From Fibrobacteraceae bacterium (GTDB lineage Bacteria > Fibrobacterota > Fibrobacteria > Fibrobacterales > Fibrobacteraceae): 64,000 nt of DNA. The translations under genes and the position numbers were made by a program. Numbering within the stretch: the stretch's first letter is position 1; every line of letters begins with the position of its first letter. The DNA lies in contig JAGBSH010000031.1 in the NCBI GenBank assembly GCA_017631885.1, forward strand, positions 56,076 through 120,075, in the 5' to 3' direction. Of the stretch, positions 34,786-44,462 are shown piece by piece. The notes beneath the pieces are model-generated. The model made no database searches and was not told where the DNA came from. It saw only the letters and a program-made list of their open reading frames with translations.

Positions 34786-37323
34786 TTATTTTAAAGTAAT
34801 TGATTTTTTAGAAAGGGTTTTTCCTGCAGATTCTATACAAACCATATAACTGCCGGCAGGGAGTTTCTTTAAATCTATCGTAGAATTTCCAAAAACTTTT
34901 TTGTTGAAAACAAGTTTTCCCTTCGCATCAAATAATTTGAAATCAGAGGCTTCTTGTGTTTGCAAATACAAAGTGCGATTTTGTAAAGCCAAAACAGGAG
35001 TTTTTGAAGCCAAGTGTTTCTGAATATCCAACCCGACATTTGTTCCTTCTGGAGCACCAAAAATAAGGCCTCGCCCAACAGAACTCATATAAACTAAACC
35101 AAAGACATTCATATCGCCAACCACAAAGTTCCCATTACCTGGGCCTCCAAATTGGTGTGCGTCATCGTTAATGCGAATCCAAGATTCTCCCTTATCTGTA
35201 GAACGATAAAGTCCTAATGGGTTTTCGCTTCCGCCAGCGACACCCCAAATGAAAATAGTTTCATAATCACTGCCTTCTTTGGCTTTTCCAAGTCCAACAG
35301 AAATTGCTGTAGAAACAGCTGGTAAACGCGTCCAAGTATTGCCACCATCTTCACTATAAGCAAGTCCATTTTCAGAATAACCTTTTTGAAGCCAAACTTG
35401 AGATTGATCTAATGGAACCCACAAGTGACCTTCTTTTCCAGGAACTGTTCGAATTAAACCACCACCGTTGTAATATTCGCTAGCAGCATCATTCTGGAGC
35501 CTTGTGCCAGCATTTGCAAAAGTAGCACCTTTATCTGTTGAAACTTTTAAATAACCTTGAGCATCAACCAAATAAAATTTTTCTGCATTAACTGGGTCAG
35601 GAACGATTCTTGCATATTGGCTTTGCCCATCAAGTCCTTGAACCTTTTCCCAAGTTTTTCCATTATCTGTTGTGCGGTAAACATCACTACTATTGTCTGG
35701 CCTGTGTAAAATCACTTCTCCATCGGCAGACATAGAAAGAGTTCCTTGAGAGCCTTTGAGAGTCGTTTCTAATTTTGTCCACGTTTCTGCATTATCATCT
35801 GAACGATACATGACATCGCTTGAAATCCCAGTACCTGTGGAGTAATCGGTAACATGACCTGTACGAACAAACGAACCAGAAAGCGGAGCATAACCAAGAC
35901 TATTTGTGGTTCCGATATTTGGAGAATGCCTTGGTGTACTTTTTGCAATGTCAGTGTAACGCGCACCATCATAATCACCAATGGCTGTTACAAGAGGACC
36001 TCCTGGAATACTTACAATATCTAAAGGAACCGTTTCTTCAATGCCTTTAGATTGAAATTTCCAAACAGGAACTTTGGCAAAAATATCATCTGTTTGAAAT
36101 ACGCCGTTTCCGCTAGTAACCCAAGCTTCTTTAGTGTTGAATGGGTTAAATTCAATAGAGCCAGCCCAGTGAATTACATTGCCTAAAATCCAGCTAGTTC
36201 CGTTTGCATCTGCGTTTACGCCAGCATTATAATCTTGCCCGTGAGTCCAGGTATTTCCGCCATCAAGAGAAACGTAAATTCGGTCTCCCCAACCATCGAT
36301 TCCTTCTTTGTAATAGTGTCGCCCGCCATAGAAACAAAGTGTAGTGGCAATAATATGCTTTGGGTTTTCTGGGTTAATAGAAATGCCTCCAAAACCATGG
36401 CTTGCGCTTTGGCTTCCGTCTCCCATGCGAGCTTCTGTGCTACCATCTTGGAAAGGCGTTATATTTGTCCAAGTTCCAGAAGAAATGTTGTATTTATAAA
36501 TAGCACCTTTAGAAACAGAATGTGGGCCAGGAGAACTTGAATACGTAAGGTAAAGGTTGCCCTCTGCAATTTTTGCACGGTTTGGCATTAAATTAGCTGG
36601 GCCGCCAGAAATTAAATTCCAAGTAGCGCCGCCATCTTTACTTACGTATAAATTATCAGAAGTTTCTGAAATTCCCATGTAAAGAACTTTAGAACTCCCG
36701 TCGGCGTTTTTTCCTTGCGTTTCATCAAAAAGAACAAAGCTAATTCCGTTTACATTTGTTAAGCCATTTCCTGTAGCACTAGAAAGCGCAACCTCATAAA
36801 CATTTGCCCAGGATTTGCCGTAATCAGAACTTTTGAAAAGTCCTTTGGTGCGGCTACCGCAAAAAAGAATATTTGGCATATTAGGGTCCACTACGAGTTT
36901 TTCACCGGTTTGCCTACCCATACCATTTCCGTGAGCGAAAAATTCTACATAAGAAGTGTCCCAAGATTCACCATAATTTTCACTTCTGAGTATGGCGGTG
37001 CGGCCATCGCTAAAATACCCCGTTCCTGCCAGAACATAAACACGTTTCGGGTCTGTTGGGTCAATAGCAAACGCTTCAGCGCCATAAAGGCCGACATCTT
37101 GTTGGCTTATCCAATCGGTGAGCGGAACCCATTTGCTCTCTTCAAAATTGTAGCGGTAAACGCCACCCACATCAGTACGAGCGTACAAGAGATTTTCTTG
37201 TTTTGGGTGAAAGAGAACGGCGTTGACAAAACCGCCACCATCAAAACGCACGTTTCCCCATTCATAATTTTCTGCAAAAGCAGAAAGAACCCCCATAGCG
37301 ATTATTAACGCTGTCTTTTTCAC
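34786..37323 (-). CDS. Secreted GH74 xyloglucanase with C-terminal sorting domain
   Basis: The protein is a seven-bladed beta-propeller enzyme type with many Asp-box/BNR motifs of the form S-x-D-x-G-x-x-W (SSDYGKSW, SKDGGATW, SLDGGNTW, SEDGGNTW, STDKGESW). The N-terminus of the mature form, WGNVRFDGGGFVNAV, and YARTDVGGVYR are typical of GH74 endo-xyloglucanases. The last 75 residues form a sorting-type tail (KLPAGSYMVCIESAGKTLSKK). I choose the GTG at 37323: it has an AAGGAG site and opens a clean signal peptide (KKTALIIAMGVLSAFA), whereas the ATG at 37467 would add 48 unlikely residues overlapping the upstream gene. It breaks xyloglucan outside the cell. Confidence 0.85.
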   Translation of the reverse strand: MKKTALIIAMGVLSAFAENYEWGNVRFDGGGFVNAVLFHPKQENLLYARTDVGGVYRYNFEESKWVPLTDWISQQDVGLYGAEAFAIDPTDPKRVYVLAGTGYFSDGRTAILRSENYGESWDTSYVEFFAHGNGMGRQTGEKLVVDPNMPNILFCGSRTKGLFKSSDYGKSWANVYEVALSSATGNGLTNVNGISFVLFDETQGKNADGSSKVLYMGISETSDNLYVSKDGGATWNLISGGPANLMPNRAKIAEGNLYLTYSSSPGPHSVSKGAIYKYNISSGTWTNITPFQDGSTEARMGDGSQSASHGFGGISINPENPKHIIATTLCFYGGRHYYKEGIDGWGDRIYVSLDGGNTWTHGQDYNAGVNADANGTSWILGNVIHWAGSIEFNPFNTKEAWVTSGNGVFQTDDIFAKVPVWKFQSKGIEETVPLDIVSIPGGPLVTAIGDYDGARYTDIAKSTPRHSPNIGTTNSLGYAPLSGSFVRTGHVTDYSTGTGISSDVMYRSDDNAETWTKLETTLKGSQGTLSMSADGEVILHRPDNSSDVYRTTDNGKTWEKVQGLDGQSQYARIVPDPVNAEKFYLVDAQGYLKVSTDKGATFANAGTRLQNDAASEYYNGGGLIRTVPGKEGHLWVPLDQSQVWLQKGYSENGLAYSEDGGNTWTRLPAVSTAISVGLGKAKEGSDYETIFIWGVAGGSENPLGLYRSTDKGESWIRINDDAHQFGGPGNGNFVVGDMNVFGLVYMSSVGRGLIFGAPEGTNVGLDIQKHLASKTPVLALQNRTLYLQTQEASDFKLFDAKGKLVFNKKVFGNSTIDLKKLPAGSYMVCIESAGKTLSKKSITLK

Positions 37324-37395
37324 AATACAACTCCTTTTTAAACACTCTGCAAAATATATCATTATTTCTTTTATGATTTTTATTTTGCAAATAAA

Positions 37396-37433
37396 AAAAC
37401 TCCCTAAAAGCCAAAGAACTTCTAGGGAGTTTA
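37396..37433 (-). terminator. Terminator after the 215-aa hypothetical gene
   Basis: The stem AAACTCCCTA / TAGGGAGTTT with a 14-nt loop lies directly after the stop codon at 37448 and is followed by A/T runs on both strands. Confidence 0.75.
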
Positions 37434-37447
37434 AAAAACAAGAATAA

Positions 37448-38095
37448 TTATTCTTGCATATCGGCAAGTGCTTCTTTCAATTCATCAACTGTCAAAATGT
37501 ATTCATCAATCATTTGAGGTTTAGAATCCAAGAAGTCTAAAATCATTTTTAAACGGTCATCTTTGAAAACAATTTTTAATTGTCTAGATGCATGACCTTT
37601 ATAGCCCCATTCTTTAAGCAATTCATCGGTCAAAACAAAGCTATCTTCAAATGACACAAAGTGCATTGGACCATAAACCGCAATATTCTTTTCTAATTGC
37701 ATACATTCTGGTTCAGCAGAAGTAGGGTTTGCCATAAATTTTTGAATATGACGAGTTCTGACATCTCTCGTTTTGTCAATGCGCATATAGCCGTGAATCA
37801 AGTATTTATTTTTCAAATCAGATTCAGACAAGCCTTCATAACGAGTTCCAAAAAGGATATAACGACTCTTAGCTTTTACAATAGCATTTACATTTTTCAC
37901 ATTGTAACAGCTCATAAAACCATAAGTACTACTTTCGTAGTTTGGTTCATACAAATAAAGCCCTTTTTCATTTTCATTCAGCTGATCCCGAACAGGTACT
38001 GCTGCTTCTCGGCTTGTTTCAACATAGAGCAAAGAACCGGCATTCATGCCACGATAGTCTTGCCAACCATCTAAATTGATTTGTATTTTCGGCAT
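37448..38095 (-). CDS. Conserved-looking cytoplasmic protein of unknown function (215 aa)
   Basis: I start it at the ATG at 38095, which has an AGGTGG site 7 nt upstream; an in-frame start at 38143 adds 16 residues without a site. The protein is soluble, acidic at the C-terminus (VDELKEALADMQE), and has no signal peptide or familiar motif. It stands alone between murI and the GH74 gene, each with its own terminator or gap. Confidence 0.6.
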   Translation of the reverse strand: MPKIQINLDGWQDYRGMNAGSLLYVETSREAAVPVRDQLNENEKGLYLYEPNYESSTYGFMSCYNVKNVNAIVKAKSRYILFGTRYEGLSESDLKNKYLIHGYMRIDKTRDVRTRHIQKFMANPTSAEPECMQLEKNIAVYGPMHFVSFEDSFVLTDELLKEWGYKGHASRQLKIVFKDDRLKMILDFLDSKPQMIDEYILTVDELKEALADMQE

Positions 38096-38282
38096 AGTTA
38101 TCCACCTATATAAAGAACCTCCGAAAAGCATTTCAGAGGCCAATTCGGTTAAAATAAGGGCATCCGAATAAAAATCCGGAAGCCACTTTCACTAAGAACT
38201 TTCAAAGAAAACTTCTAAAAAAGTCCCAAACAACAAAACGTTCACATACAAATGTAATGTTTCCAAAAGGCAAGATACATTT

Positions 38283-39098
38283 TTAATACGAAAAAGTCAA
38301 CTTTTTTGCAGAAATATTCTTTTTGCCGAACAAAAAAGCACCTTTTTCAAAAAATTCAACCGTATCTGTAGTCCAAAAATCCGTTTTTCCTGTTTTTTGA
38401 AGACGATTTTCTATTTCTGGATGCCTTTTTAAATAATCTACCGTTTTATTAGCCACAATTTCTCCTTGAGAGATCAAACGCACTCCTTTAGGTAAAAATT
38501 TTTGAATTACCGGACTCAAAAGCGGATAATGGGTGCAAGCAAGTAAAACGGTATCTATGGCAGGGTCTTTGGCAAAAAGTGCATCAATATCACGTTTTAT
38601 AAAGAATTCCGTTCCAAGAGAATCTAGTTCTCCATTTTCTACTAAAGGGACCCAAAACGGGCACGCTTGTTGCGAAACAACCAAATTTGGAGAGAAATGT
38701 GAAATTTCCATTAAATAACTTTCCGAAGAAACAGTCCCTGGTGTTGCAAAAATACCAACATGACCAGATTCTGAAAATTCTCCAATACATTCTGCTGTTG
38801 GGCGAACAATCCCTAAAACTCTATTTTGTGGTGCTATTTTAGGCAAATCATTTTGTTGAATCGTACGAAGCGCTTTTGCTGAAACTGTATTACAAGCAAG
38901 AATAACTAGCGGGCACCCCAAATCAAAAAGTGCTTGAACGGCTTGTAATGTATAGCTGTAAATTGTTTCAAAGCTTCGTGCGCCATACGGCGCACGAGCG
39001 TTATCACCTAAATAAACAAAATCATATTCAGGAAGGCTTTTTTGTAGCTCTTTTAAAATAGTCAAACCACCAAAGCCAGAATCAAAAACACCTATCAT
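38283..39098 (-). CDS. murI: Glutamate racemase
   Basis: The enzyme interconverts L- and D-glutamate for peptidoglycan. The N-terminal GVFDSGFGGLTIL motif, the first catalytic Cys (C69 in ACNTVSA) and the second (C188 in ACTHYP) are all present. The length of 271 residues is normal. It overlaps the helicase-acyltransferase gene by 4 nt (ATGA), so the two are coupled. Confidence 0.95.
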   Translation of the reverse strand: MIGVFDSGFGGLTILKELQKSLPEYDFVYLGDNARAPYGARSFETIYSYTLQAVQALFDLGCPLVILACNTVSAKALRTIQQNDLPKIAPQNRVLGIVRPTAECIGEFSESGHVGIFATPGTVSSESYLMEISHFSPNLVVSQQACPFWVPLVENGELDSLGTEFFIKRDIDALFAKDPAIDTVLLACTHYPLLSPVIQKFLPKGVRLISQGEIVANKTVDYLKRHPEIENRLQKTGKTDFWTTDTVEFFEKGAFLFGKKNISAKKLTFSY

Positions 39099-41215
39099 AA
39101 AGCTTGTTCCATTCTTGTGCGCACTTCAGGAATCACAAAATCACGAATTTTCAACTTGCCTTCTTTTTCAAAAACTTCTTTTAAATCCAAAGGCTCACAA
39201 ACATTCACATTAACAGATGTAATTTTAGAGTCTTTTCTAGCTTCCCAAGCTGAACGTGTTCCACGAATCACAATAGGAATAATTGTTGCTTGCCAATCAG
39301 CAGCAAGCCTGAAACCGCCACTTTTAAAAGGATGCAATTTAGAATCTTTTGAGCGCGTCCCTTCAGGAAAAACAACAATCCGCGGGACTTGAGAATCTAA
39401 AAGTTCCTGTTGAGCTTCTTTACCCCCACCCGATGTTTTACGACGAATAAAAACACAACCTAATTGTTTCATCCAAAAATTCAAAAAAGGAATGCGCTTC
39501 AATTCATATTTTGCTAAAAAACCAATAGAGCGACCTAACGTTAAAAAAACAACTGGTATATCAGAATAAGATTGGTGGTTTGCAATAATCACTACCGGAC
39601 GGGACCAATCTACTTTAGCTAAAAGCGACTGATTCTCTATGTGTAAATTTATTCTTAAAATTCTCATGCAGAATTCAGAAAATTCTTGCACGCGACGTTC
39701 TAACCATTGCGGGATTTCTCTAAAAAATACCCGCCTAAAAGTAATTTGAACAATAGCATAAGCCATATAAGCCAATGCTTTAATAACTACAAAAATTTTA
39801 AACAACAACAAAGGCATTTTAGAATCCTTTAACGGCTGTTCTAAACAAGTTAAAAACTGAGAAGGGCGAAAAAGAACTTTCTTACCTTTCCAAAACCGCT
39901 CTTTGCAATATAGTAAAACAAGAACCGCTTCTGCCCGAGTAACCCCAACATAAAATAATCGACGTTCCTCTGCCAGTTGATTTTTCCGCTTTTTTCTGTT
40001 TCCTTCACATTTTCCAGGAGTAAGTCCTTCTGCTAATCCAGCATAAAATACCACAGGAAACTGTAACCCCTTAGAAGCATGAACCGTCATTACCTGAATT
40101 CCATCGCTATTTTCTGTCCATATAGGGAATCCAGCGTCTTGTAAAACCATTTCATAATATTCTCTTTGCCTGTTATAGCGAACAAGAATGGCAAAATCAG
40201 AATATTTCAAATTATAATCCAAACGCATTTCTTGGATACGAACCGACAAGCGCCTGATTTCTTCTCTAGCGCAATCACTTTCCCAAAATTCCGGAATGCG
40301 ATTTTCTAAAAACAATTCATCTTGCCTACGATTCCCAGCACGCAGAACTTTCCGTAAAAGCGGCGGTTTATTTACAAAAATTCTATTGGCCAGATAAAGC
40401 ACTTGTGGCACCGAACGATAATTCCACTCTAAACGAATCAAAGTGCTTGCCTGAAAATCTTTTCTGAACCTTAAAATGTTACCTATGTCAGCACCGCGGA
40501 AACCATATATAGCTTGGTCATCATCACCTACAGCAAACAAACTTTTTCTTTCCCCTAGTAAAGCACGCACCAAACGATATTGACTAGGGTTAATATCTTG
40601 GTATTCATCTACTAAAATTTCTTGAAACTTATCTTGTAAAACAATTCTTGCTTCTTGAAATTTTTCTATTAGTGCAATGGCTAAATAAATTAAATCTTCA
40701 AAAACAACTTCTCCTGTTTCCTTTATTTTTTGACGACAAATTCCAGTCTTTTTAAAAACCGAAGAAGAAAGAGAATCTGAAAATAATTCATCTCTAGAAA
40801 TATCTTTTGCTTGAACCCCCACCTCTGCTAAATCGCAAAGAAAATCATTGCCTGACAATTCTTTCGGTGTAGGCGCTTTTTTAAAACCCAACAATTCAAA
40901 ACCTTTTCCACTCGGGTATTCTTCTTTCAATAAAGACAAAGCCAATGAATGGAATGTACAAAGCTTCACTCCTGAATTGGGATACAATTTTTCAACACGC
41001 TCTCGCATTTCTCTTGCGGCCAAATCAGTAAATGTTAACGCTAAAATACTTGTTGGGTTTACACCAGAACCAATTCGATACTGAATGCGTTTAGTCAAAA
41101 CAGAAGTTTTTCCAGAACCAGCACCAGCCAAAATCAAAAGTTGGTTCCCTGTTTCATGATTGTGCAAAACCGCTGCTCTTTGGTCAGCATTCAAACCATT
41201 TAGAATAGTGTGCAT
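39095..41215 (-). CDS. UvrD/Rep-like helicase fused to a PlsC-type acyltransferase (706 aa)
   Basis: Residues 1-460 carry the SF1A helicase motifs in order: AGAGSGKT (30-37), LTFTDLAAREM (60-70), DEYQD (203-207), GDDDQAIYGFRGA (230-242), LEWNYRS (262-268), TVHASKGLQFP (377-387) and EERRLFYVGVTRA (416-428). The 2B domain that normally lies before the TVHASKG motif seems to be missing, since only a few residues separate GFPIW from that motif. Residues 467-706 are a complete 1-acyl-glycerol-3-phosphate acyltransferase: a hydrophobic helix, NHQSYSD (546-552) and FPEGTRS (616-622). Met467 (39817) has its own AAAGGA site 7 nt upstream, so the acyltransferase may also be made alone. Confidence 0.85.
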   Translation of the reverse strand: MHTILNGLNADQRAAVLHNHETGNQLLILAGAGSGKTSVLTKRIQYRIGSGVNPTSILALTFTDLAAREMRERVEKLYPNSGVKLCTFHSLALSLLKEEYPSGKGFELLGFKKAPTPKELSGNDFLCDLAEVGVQAKDISRDELFSDSLSSSVFKKTGICRQKIKETGEVVFEDLIYLAIALIEKFQEARIVLQDKFQEILVDEYQDINPSQYRLVRALLGERKSLFAVGDDDQAIYGFRGADIGNILRFRKDFQASTLIRLEWNYRSVPQVLYLANRIFVNKPPLLRKVLRAGNRRQDELFLENRIPEFWESDCAREEIRRLSVRIQEMRLDYNLKYSDFAILVRYNRQREYYEMVLQDAGFPIWTENSDGIQVMTVHASKGLQFPVVFYAGLAEGLTPGKCEGNRKKRKNQLAEERRLFYVGVTRAEAVLVLLYCKERFWKGKKVLFRPSQFLTCLEQPLKDSKMPLLLFKIFVVIKALAYMAYAIVQITFRRVFFREIPQWLERRVQEFSEFCMRILRINLHIENQSLLAKVDWSRPVVIIANHQSYSDIPVVFLTLGRSIGFLAKYELKRIPFLNFWMKQLGCVFIRRKTSGGGKEAQQELLDSQVPRIVVFPEGTRSKDSKLHPFKSGGFRLAADWQATIIPIVIRGTRSAWEARKDSKITSVNVNVCEPLDLKEVFEKEGKLKIRDFVIPEVRTRMEQAL

Positions 41216-41285
41216 ATTTACTCCTTATCTCTATAAGTAATAAACGCACAACTCCCCCAAAATGAATCTTTTTATTTTAAAAAAT

Positions 41286-42266
41286 TTACTTTGCTTCTTT
41301 ATTTTTTTTGCCATTATCTAAAACAAAGAAAATAGCACCAAATAAACTAATAACCAAACCTGCTAAATAAGCCAAAAGTTGAACAATAACCGATTCTAAA
41401 ACAGGAACCCCGGCTTTTGCAAAAAGTGATTGGGCAAGCAATTCTCTTGGCCCAAACCCACCAATAGAAATAGGTAAAGCAGAAACTAAAGCCACTAATG
41501 GTATGTAAAAGAAATACCAAGAAACAGCAATATCTAAACCTAAAGCTATACCGCAAAAATAATGTACTAACACTCGTAAAACTTGCGTAATGGTAGAAAG
41601 AACAAAGAGTTTTCCCCACAAATTCCAAATACGAAATGAACGGAATCGTTCAAGCATCCGAAGAACCCGAGTATTGATATTTTCAGGAAAAATCAGAGAA
41701 AGTAATTTCGCTAAAGATTCACCAATTCGACGGCTAAAAATAGCAGCAAACAAAACACAAAATCCAAGGAAGACCCAAAGCGACGGAATTATAAATGCTC
41801 TTTGCTCCGGATCATGAATAAAAAATAAGGAACCAACACCAAGCGCAAGTAAAGTCAAAAAGAAAAAACCAAACAAACGGTCAAAAAACGTTGCCGTCAA
41901 ACCTGCACCAACACTATCAACACCGCCTTGCACACGAATGTCATAAACTTTTTTTACATCACCGCCCACATTTCCTGGCATAAAATTATTAAAGAACAAG
42001 CCCACAAAATAAAGACGCAAAACATGGAAATAACTCAAGCGAACGCCTTGCGTTTTGAGTAAAGTTTTCCATTGCAAGCAACCAGTTAAATTAGAAACCA
42101 ACAAGCAAAGTAAAGCGACAAATAACGGCCAAACTTTTATTTGTGAAAGAACTTTTTCTAAGTCATTAGAATCAAAACCAGGCGTATTCGCTATATTGCG
42201 AAAAACAATATAGGCAAGAGCTATAGTCACAACAATTTTTAAAAGAAATATCAAACACCGCTTCAT
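41286..42266 (-). CDS. AglD/UPF0104-type membrane protein (lysylphosphatidylglycerol-synthase TM family, flippase-like)
   Basis: About eight helices and the family's FNNFMPGNVGGDVKK motif near residue 95, followed by ATFFDRLFGF and later SIGGFGPREL, identify the LPG-synthase TM / UPF0104 family. Members flip or modify lipid-linked sugars or lipids. Its start overlaps the glycosyltransferase stop by 4 nt, and a methyltransferase is upstream, which suggests a shared role in a cell-surface glycan or glycolipid. Confidence 0.85.
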   Translation of the reverse strand: MKRCLIFLLKIVVTIALAYIVFRNIANTPGFDSNDLEKVLSQIKVWPLFVALLCLLVSNLTGCLQWKTLLKTQGVRLSYFHVLRLYFVGLFFNNFMPGNVGGDVKKVYDIRVQGGVDSVGAGLTATFFDRLFGFFFLTLLALGVGSLFFIHDPEQRAFIIPSLWVFLGFCVLFAAIFSRRIGESLAKLLSLIFPENINTRVLRMLERFRSFRIWNLWGKLFVLSTITQVLRVLVHYFCGIALGLDIAVSWYFFYIPLVALVSALPISIGGFGPRELLAQSLFAKAGVPVLESVIVQLLAYLAGLVISLFGAIFFVLDNGKKNKEAK

Positions 42267-43372
42267 AAACTTCCCGGAGAATTTACAATTTTTTCAAGCA
42301 AGTGTTCTGTTTCAAAAGCGGCTTTATCCCAACTAAACTCCTGAGAATATTTCTTTGCCGCTAATTCAAGTTTTTTTCTTAATTCTGTATCTTTAAAAAG
42401 CAACTCCATTGCTCTAGCACAAGCACAGTCGTCTCTATTTTCAAATAAAATCCCTGTTTTACCATCTTTAACGCTATCCATAAGACCAGGAACTCTTGAA
42501 GCAATTGTCGTTGTAAAACATTCAGCAGCTTCAATAACAGTTAATCCCCAACCTTCCTTTTCACTCGTCTGGAGTAGCGCTATAGCATTTTGTAAAAGTT
42601 CTTGCTTTTTTTCTTTTACAACAAAACCTTCTAAATCCACTAAATGAGAAATCCCCCACTTTTTCAAAACCTGTGGAAGTTTTTTAAGTAAAGGTCCGTC
42701 TCCAGCTACTTTCAAACGCACACCAGGATTTTTTTCAACAAATCGCCGAAAAGCTTTTAACGCTGTCCAAATCCCTTTATAGCGATGCACTCTTGAAAGC
42801 CAAAGAAAATAATTGCCTTTTTCTGGAATAGGTAAAACATCTCTCCCATCAGCACCATTATAAACAAGAGAAATTCTCTCTTCTGCAATTCCTATTGAAG
42901 CTAATTCTTTTTTAGTACTTGGGCTAACAACAACAAAAGGCGACTTACGATAAATTAAAGGAATCAAGCGTTCAAACAACCACACTCCAAAAGCAACAGG
43001 AAACGAAGCTTCTGCAAAAATGGATTTTTTCCACAAATGGTGCATTTGTATCAAGTGAGGTTTCTTAGTTAAATGCGGTGTAAAAAGTGGAAGTTTATTT
43101 AAATCTTCAAAAATTACATCAAATTCAAATTCTTTGTCTAGCTTTTTAAACTCTTTAATAACAGTCCACTGGAAAAGCAAATCGCCACCATGACGAACAA
43201 CTTGAATTCCATCTACAATTTCTCTTTCTTGCGCTCCAGGAAAGGTTGTTGTAAGTAAAACCACCTGGTGGCCTTTTTGAACTAAACGAGAAAAAATAGC
43301 GTGCAAATGGCGCTCAGCCCCGCCTGCCGCAGGGTGTTTTCTATCTCGATAATTCAAAACGAGAATTTTCAT
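42263..43372 (-). CDS. GT4-family glycosyltransferase
   Basis: The GT-B fold is seen: an N-terminal part beginning MKILVLNYRDRKHPAAGGAE with H-rich loop, and a C-terminal nucleotide-sugar part with LWLSRVHRYKGIW and the EX7E region (EKEGWGLTVIEAAE). It transfers a sugar from an NDP-sugar, probably to a lipid carrier or lipid at the inner membrane. It lies 3 nt after the methyltransferase and overlaps the flippase-like gene. Confidence 0.9.
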   Translation of the reverse strand: MKILVLNYRDRKHPAAGGAERHLHAIFSRLVQKGHQVVLLTTTFPGAQEREIVDGIQVVRHGGDLLFQWTVIKEFKKLDKEFEFDVIFEDLNKLPLFTPHLTKKPHLIQMHHLWKKSIFAEASFPVAFGVWLFERLIPLIYRKSPFVVVSPSTKKELASIGIAEERISLVYNGADGRDVLPIPEKGNYFLWLSRVHRYKGIWTALKAFRRFVEKNPGVRLKVAGDGPLLKKLPQVLKKWGISHLVDLEGFVVKEKKQELLQNAIALLQTSEKEGWGLTVIEAAECFTTTIASRVPGLMDSVKDGKTGILFENRDDCACARAMELLFKDTELRKKLELAAKKYSQEFSWDKAAFETEHLLEKIVNSPGSL

Positions 43373-43375
43373 AGA

Positions 43376-44161
43376 CTAAAGAGGTTTACGCCCAAGCACA
43401 CCAATTGAAAGTTGCGTCCAATGGGCAAGCGGTTTATCTCTCAAAGAATCCAACAAAGCATCTTTCCATTTCTGGTAAGTAGAGCCTTCAAAAGGATACT
43501 TCGGCAAATTGATTTTGAATTTCATGCAAATTTCTCGCAAAACTCTATAATAGAGATTCGGGCGCATCCAATCGCCATAAGCATAAACACATTCAAACCC
43601 GCATTCAGACATCAAACGTTTCAATGCTGGCATCGTAAATTGCGTTTCCCAACCAGCAAACCACTTATCAAAAGCTATAAGAATATGCTTCATAATGGTA
43701 TAAGGGTGGACCGTCTGTGGAACATCACACAAGCAATGTCCACCTGGTTTTAAAATCCTAAAGTTTTCTTTCAAAAGTCCTTGCGGTTTTAAAAAATGTT
43801 CTGCAAGCCCCTGATGAAAAACTAAATCAAACGTTCCATCTGGAAACGGTGATTTAAACGCATCGCCACGAATTAATTGCAAATTTTTAGCCACCACTTC
43901 ATCAGACTTGCGTAATGAATCCACAATTTTCAAGCTGCTTTCAGCAAAATCCAAAACATAAACTTCTGCCCCAAGAGAAGCAAAAGAAGCACTATCGCGA
44001 CCAGTGCCGGCCCCAACTTCTAGAATTTTCATTCCTTCTAAATTAAAATGCGAACGAATAGTTTCAGCAACAGAAGGAGACGAAGGATAAACTTTACTTA
44101 AATCGTTTTTTTTATCCCAAAAACGATTCCAAACAGATTGATCTGGTTCATTTATAGCCAT
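43376..44161 (-). CDS. Class I SAM-dependent methyltransferase
   Basis: Motif I (KILEVGAGTGRDSASFA), an acidic residue after beta-2 (VYVLDFAESS) and FDLVFHQGLAEHF with LKPGGHCLCDVP follow the class I methyltransferase order. It is first in a three-gene set with a glycosyltransferase and a flippase-like protein, so a sugar or lipid acceptor is plausible. I use the ATG at 44161; a TTG nine bases further upstream is the only other in-frame option. Confidence 0.85.
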   Translation of the reverse strand: MAINEPDQSVWNRFWDKKNDLSKVYPSSPSVAETIRSHFNLEGMKILEVGAGTGRDSASFASLGAEVYVLDFAESSLKIVDSLRKSDEVVAKNLQLIRGDAFKSPFPDGTFDLVFHQGLAEHFLKPQGLLKENFRILKPGGHCLCDVPQTVHPYTIMKHILIAFDKWFAGWETQFTMPALKRLMSECGFECVYAYGDWMRPNLYYRVLREICMKFKINLPKYPFEGSTYQKWKDALLDSLRDKPLAHWTQLSIGVLGRKPL

Positions 44162-44288
44162 AGATTCCAAATATATTAAAACCTAACCAAGAAAAAAATT
44201 TCTTATGGTTTACGAGATTCAGGATAAAAACTTTCTTCTCTTCAGATTTCCCAAGCGTTTTAAAACAGCAAAGAAAGATTAAATTTTT

Positions 44289-44325
44289 ATACATTTTTGT
44301 ATTGTTTTTTATACATTATTTGTAT
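44289..44325 (+). promoter_or_regulatory. Tandem inverted repeats upstream of the sigma factor gene
   Basis: Two copies of ATACA-N4/5-TGTAT lie at 44289-44302 and 44311-44325. Their centres fall about 120 and 97 nt before the transcription start predicted from the sigma-54-type promoter, the usual distance for enhancer-binding protein sites. The rest of 44171-44462 is AT-rich with no gene. Confidence 0.45.
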
Positions 44326-44388
44326 AATTTTCACGAGAACCAGTCAAAAATTATGTAAAAAATCATAAAAAGAAAGATTTTACCAATT

Positions 44389-44404
44389 TGGCATAACTAT
44401 TGCT
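44389..44404 (+). promoter_or_regulatory. Sigma-54-type promoter before the sigma factor gene
   Basis: TGGCATAACTATTGCT matches the -24/-12 consensus (TGGCACG-N4-TTGCW) at all but two positions, with the exact GG-to-GC spacing. Transcription would start near 44415, giving a leader of about 48 nt that includes AAGGAAG before the ATG. Confidence 0.5.
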
Positions 44405-44462
44405 CTAAAAAGAAACGATATTAAAGAGGTTCGCAAAAAGAAGGATTCATTTAAGGAAGATT

